From: Romanomermis culicivorax
Taxonomy: Eukaryota; Nematoda; Enoplea; Mermithida; Mermithidae
Direction: 5' to 3'
Assembly: GCA_963922205.1 (NCBI GenBank)
Contig: CAWUHX010000115.1
Coordinates: 310,001 to 374,000, forward strand
Length of the DNA stretch: 64,000 bases
Below the pieces are notes generated by a model, which worked only from the letters and a program-made list of their open reading frames with translations, had not been told where the DNA came from and did not search any database. A program made the position numbers and the translations under genes. Shown one piece after another: positions 63,101-64,000 of this stretch; within the stretch, counting starts at the first letter, position 1; each line of letters starts with the position of its first letter.

Positions 63101-64000
63101 ATTTTCAAGAATCTCTTGAAGGTTCAAAAGAACGGAGGTGTGATGAAACTTGACGATCTAAAAAATTACCGCGTGATGAGCGACATCAGTCCGATAGTTG
63201 GAAAATTTTTGAGTAAGTTTTTACTGCTTTTTAGACATTGAAAACAGCAAAAATCAAAAATTTGTTGAGTTAATGATAACGCACATTACACAATGCCATT
63301 CTCAATTAAAAAATTTATGCTTGAAGTTTCATTTACTGTTTTTCTAACTATTTATTCATCGAGAATTTGGCGTTTTCAATGAATTTTTTGAGAATTTAAT
63401 TAATTGAAGTTATGGTTTTTTCTACAATTTTTCACATTTTCACTCTTATTTGTTTTCAAGATTATACCGTTGTTACTATGCCAGCGCCGAGTTCTGGCAG
63501 TCTGTTGCTTTACACTTTGAAGAGTGTTGAGAAGCTAGACGTTGACAATCCGCTCTCAACATTGTATATGACAGCTTTAACCGAGGTAAAAAGCACACTT
63601 TATTATTGATTTTGTGCTTATAGCCTATAGGATCTTTGAATAAACATGTCCCAATGTAGCAGTAATCACATCTTTAGATTGCGGATTTCAATTTGTATGT
63701 CATTTAGGCCACCAAAAATGCCTACGTTTGTCGCACTTTACTCGGCGATCCTTACAAAAACCCAAAAGTTCGAGTGTTCGAATCACTAATCGCCAAGTAG
63801 ATTACTTTTTCTAAAAATTATGTTTCTTATTACGACTGTTTATGGTAACTCGCGCTTGTGTTGTTTCTCGGTTGATTATATTACTCTATTCAGCAAAACT
63901 GTGACAAATAATGTAGATGTTTGCGAAACACTTAATCACGATTCGATTCCGGTTGATGATCATGGTACTGCACATGTTAGTGTTATCGACAAAAATGAAA
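54177..64000 (+). CDS. Gamma-glutamyltransferase, exons 1-10, 3' end beyond window
   Basis: A type II membrane ecto-enzyme that cleaves or transfers the gamma-glutamyl group of glutathione. Exons: 54177-54249, 56835-57004, 61361-61512, 61911-62040, 62098-62239, 62863-63068, 63122-63212, 63461-63585, 63708-63796, 63894 to the window end; phases agree throughout. Exon 1 starts MSGRIEFTTL. Exon 2 gives a cytosolic tail and one transmembrane helix (FIILLFVIASFCITVALAV). Family motifs are GNAVDAAI, ASGLGGGGF, DFRESAP (R154, equivalent to the Arg that binds substrate), VGVPGEL, HGRLPW, MPAPSSG and, in exon 10, DDHGTAHVSV with the nucleophile T418 at the new N-terminus made by autoproteolysis. The remaining small subunit lies outside the window. 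At the exon 5/6 join, TTAG|GTAAAG to CTAG|CGAAGG was preferred. Intron 1 (2.6 kb) holds MITEs; intron 2 (4.4 kb) holds a gene on the other strand. Confidence 0.92.
54393..54631. mobile_element. MITE, CATACCTGTA family, copy 3 (239 bp)
   Basis: The ends CATACCTGTA/TACAGGTATG are exact. A perfect 8-bp duplication, ATTTGTGC, occurs at 54385-54392 and 54632-54639. The long G- and C-runs are characteristic of the family. It lies in intron 1 of the GGT gene. Confidence 0.92.
54846..55015. repeat. Short interspersed repeat shared with 58150-58310 (inverted)
   Basis: Words such as TATTACCCCTACCT, GAGACAAAATGACGT and CATTTAGCTACACTACCCC here match, in inverse orientation, the block at about 58150-58310. 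Confidence 0.5.
55205..55436. mobile_element. MITE, CATACCTGTA family, copy 4 (232 bp)
   Basis: The ends CATACCTGTA/TACAGGTATG are exact. A perfect 8-bp duplication, TTTTGGAG, occurs at 55197-55204 and 55437-55444. The paralogous repeat at 11856-11863 shows the same site with a single TTTTGGAG and no insertion. Confidence 0.95.
55445..56560. repeat. Copy of the 10.2-12.3 kb repeat region (GGT intron 1)
   Basis: From 55025 to about 55870 the sequence parallels 11690-12300 (for example GCACAGATA(C/A)ATTTTTGGTTG and AAAACTAGGCAA(G/A)). The part near 56040-56510 parallels 10200-10760, including a hairpin GGTGCGAAGCGCC near 56387. No gene. Confidence 0.6.
57331..59192 (-). CDS. Transthyretin-like (TTL/ttr) secreted protein, 2 exons (117 aa)
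   Basis: Small extracellular beta-sandwich protein of the nematode transthyretin-like family (Pfam PF01060). Exon 1 is 59192-59051 and ends CCCG|GTAAGA. Exon 2 is 57542-57331, after an ATTCCAG acceptor. Phases match and the total is 354 nt. Residues 1-17 (MYKIFALLILLPFFCNC) are a signal peptide. Family features are FKGKVMCG near the start of the domain, ALVELRGP, TNTNGEF (the TDxxGxF motif of the family), and a final TYTFGKINLD strand. At 117 aa it is slightly shorter than the usual 130-150 aa, and the region before the second cysteine is compact. The gene lies entirely within intron 2 of the GGT gene on the opposite strand, with its own 1.5-kb intron. Some TTL proteins act in phagocytic signalling or are excreted by parasites; its role here is not predictable. 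Confidence 0.82.
57605..58900. other. Intron of TTL gene / GGT intron 2, repeats only
   Basis: A block at about 58150-58310 is the inverse copy of 54846-55015. Otherwise AT-rich sequence without exons on either strand was seen. Confidence 0.45.
59875..60420. mobile_element. MITE with GGCGACCGGTGCT terminal repeats, 546 bp
   Basis: The left end CAGGTTAAGCCAAAAAAAGG then CGACCGGTGCTGACTTTCATA, and the inverted right end AGGGTGGGCCGGAAAAGGC then GACCGGTGCTAGCTTTCATA, pair over about 45 bp. The right flank is an (AT)n tract. No coding. The end sequence resembles Tc1/mariner-type elements, but TA flanks are not clear on the left. It lies in GGT intron 2. Confidence 0.75.
60440..61105. mobile_element. 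Diverged member of the CACTGTTTTTTT family, 666 bp
   Basis: The left end CAGGGTTTTTTTTTTGACC is followed by ACAAGCCAAGTGGCTTGT-like palindromic words. The right end, inverted, has CATACTTTTTTCAAGC then ACAAGCC. The central part (60610-60990) matches 9650-9990. Flanks TACACGAT/CGCACGAT agree at 6 of 8. The word ACAAGCCATGGCTTGT is a perfect palindrome. It lies in GGT intron 2. Confidence 0.5.
62415..62670. repeat. AGTCTGTTTTT MITE in GGT intron 5
   Basis: The left CAGTCTGTTTTTTC...AAGTATTTCTAGAT and the right inverted CTGTAATTTGTTTGCC ends, with the internal GTATGTGGTTCAGTAGCAAA, match the family members at 52.1 and 53.4 kb. Confidence 0.55.

Overview
The window looks like nematode nuclear DNA. 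It is AT-rich, its genes are split by GT-AG introns, much of it is transposable-element debris, and it carries a transthyretin-like (TTL/ttr) secreted protein, a family largely confined to nematodes. No search could be run. Gene models were built by reading frames, splice sites and intron phase by hand, and names rest on recognised motifs.

Four spliced host genes can be supported. (1) A complete cytoplasmic poly(A)-binding protein gene on the minus strand (16725-23108, 9 coding exons, 694 aa). (2) A small secreted, probably GPI-anchored protein of unrecognised family on the plus strand (46379-50775, 3 exons, 208 aa). (3) The 5' part of a gamma-glutamyltransferase gene on the plus strand (54177 to beyond 64000, 10 exons visible). 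(4) A two-exon transthyretin-like gene on the minus strand (57331-59192), nested inside intron 2 of the gamma-glutamyltransferase gene. Some weak possible exons lie at 12.98-14.47 kb.

Layout: 1-1.08 kb nothing recognised; 1.08-4.41 kb a 17-bp tandem satellite; 4.68-5.40 kb a Merlin-type transposase with one in-frame stop; 5.4-16.7 kb intergenic repeats and MITEs; 16.7-23.1 kb PABP, whose intron 5 holds a hAT-like MITE and a foldback element; 23.82-37.88 kb a 14.06-kb Ty3/gypsy LTR retrotransposon with LTRs matching at 476 of 477 positions; 37.9-46.4 kb repeats, including nested MITEs; 46.4-50.8 kb the GPI-type gene, with a tRNA-derived SINE that was itself split by a second foldback element; 50.8-54.2 kb MITEs and a solo LTR; 54.2-64 kb GGT with the nested TTL gene.

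The most unusual object is the LTR retrotransposon. Besides an intact single-frame gag-pol, it carries a second gene where env would sit. That gene appears to be spliced (31530-31641 joined to 32348-36663) and its predicted product of 1475 aa begins with a complete RNase D/WRN-type DEDDy 3'-5' exonuclease domain and ends in an RGG-rich tail. The second theme is foldback elements: two well-supported and one possible element have inverted arms built of short tandem repeats, and two carry direct-repeat target-site duplications.
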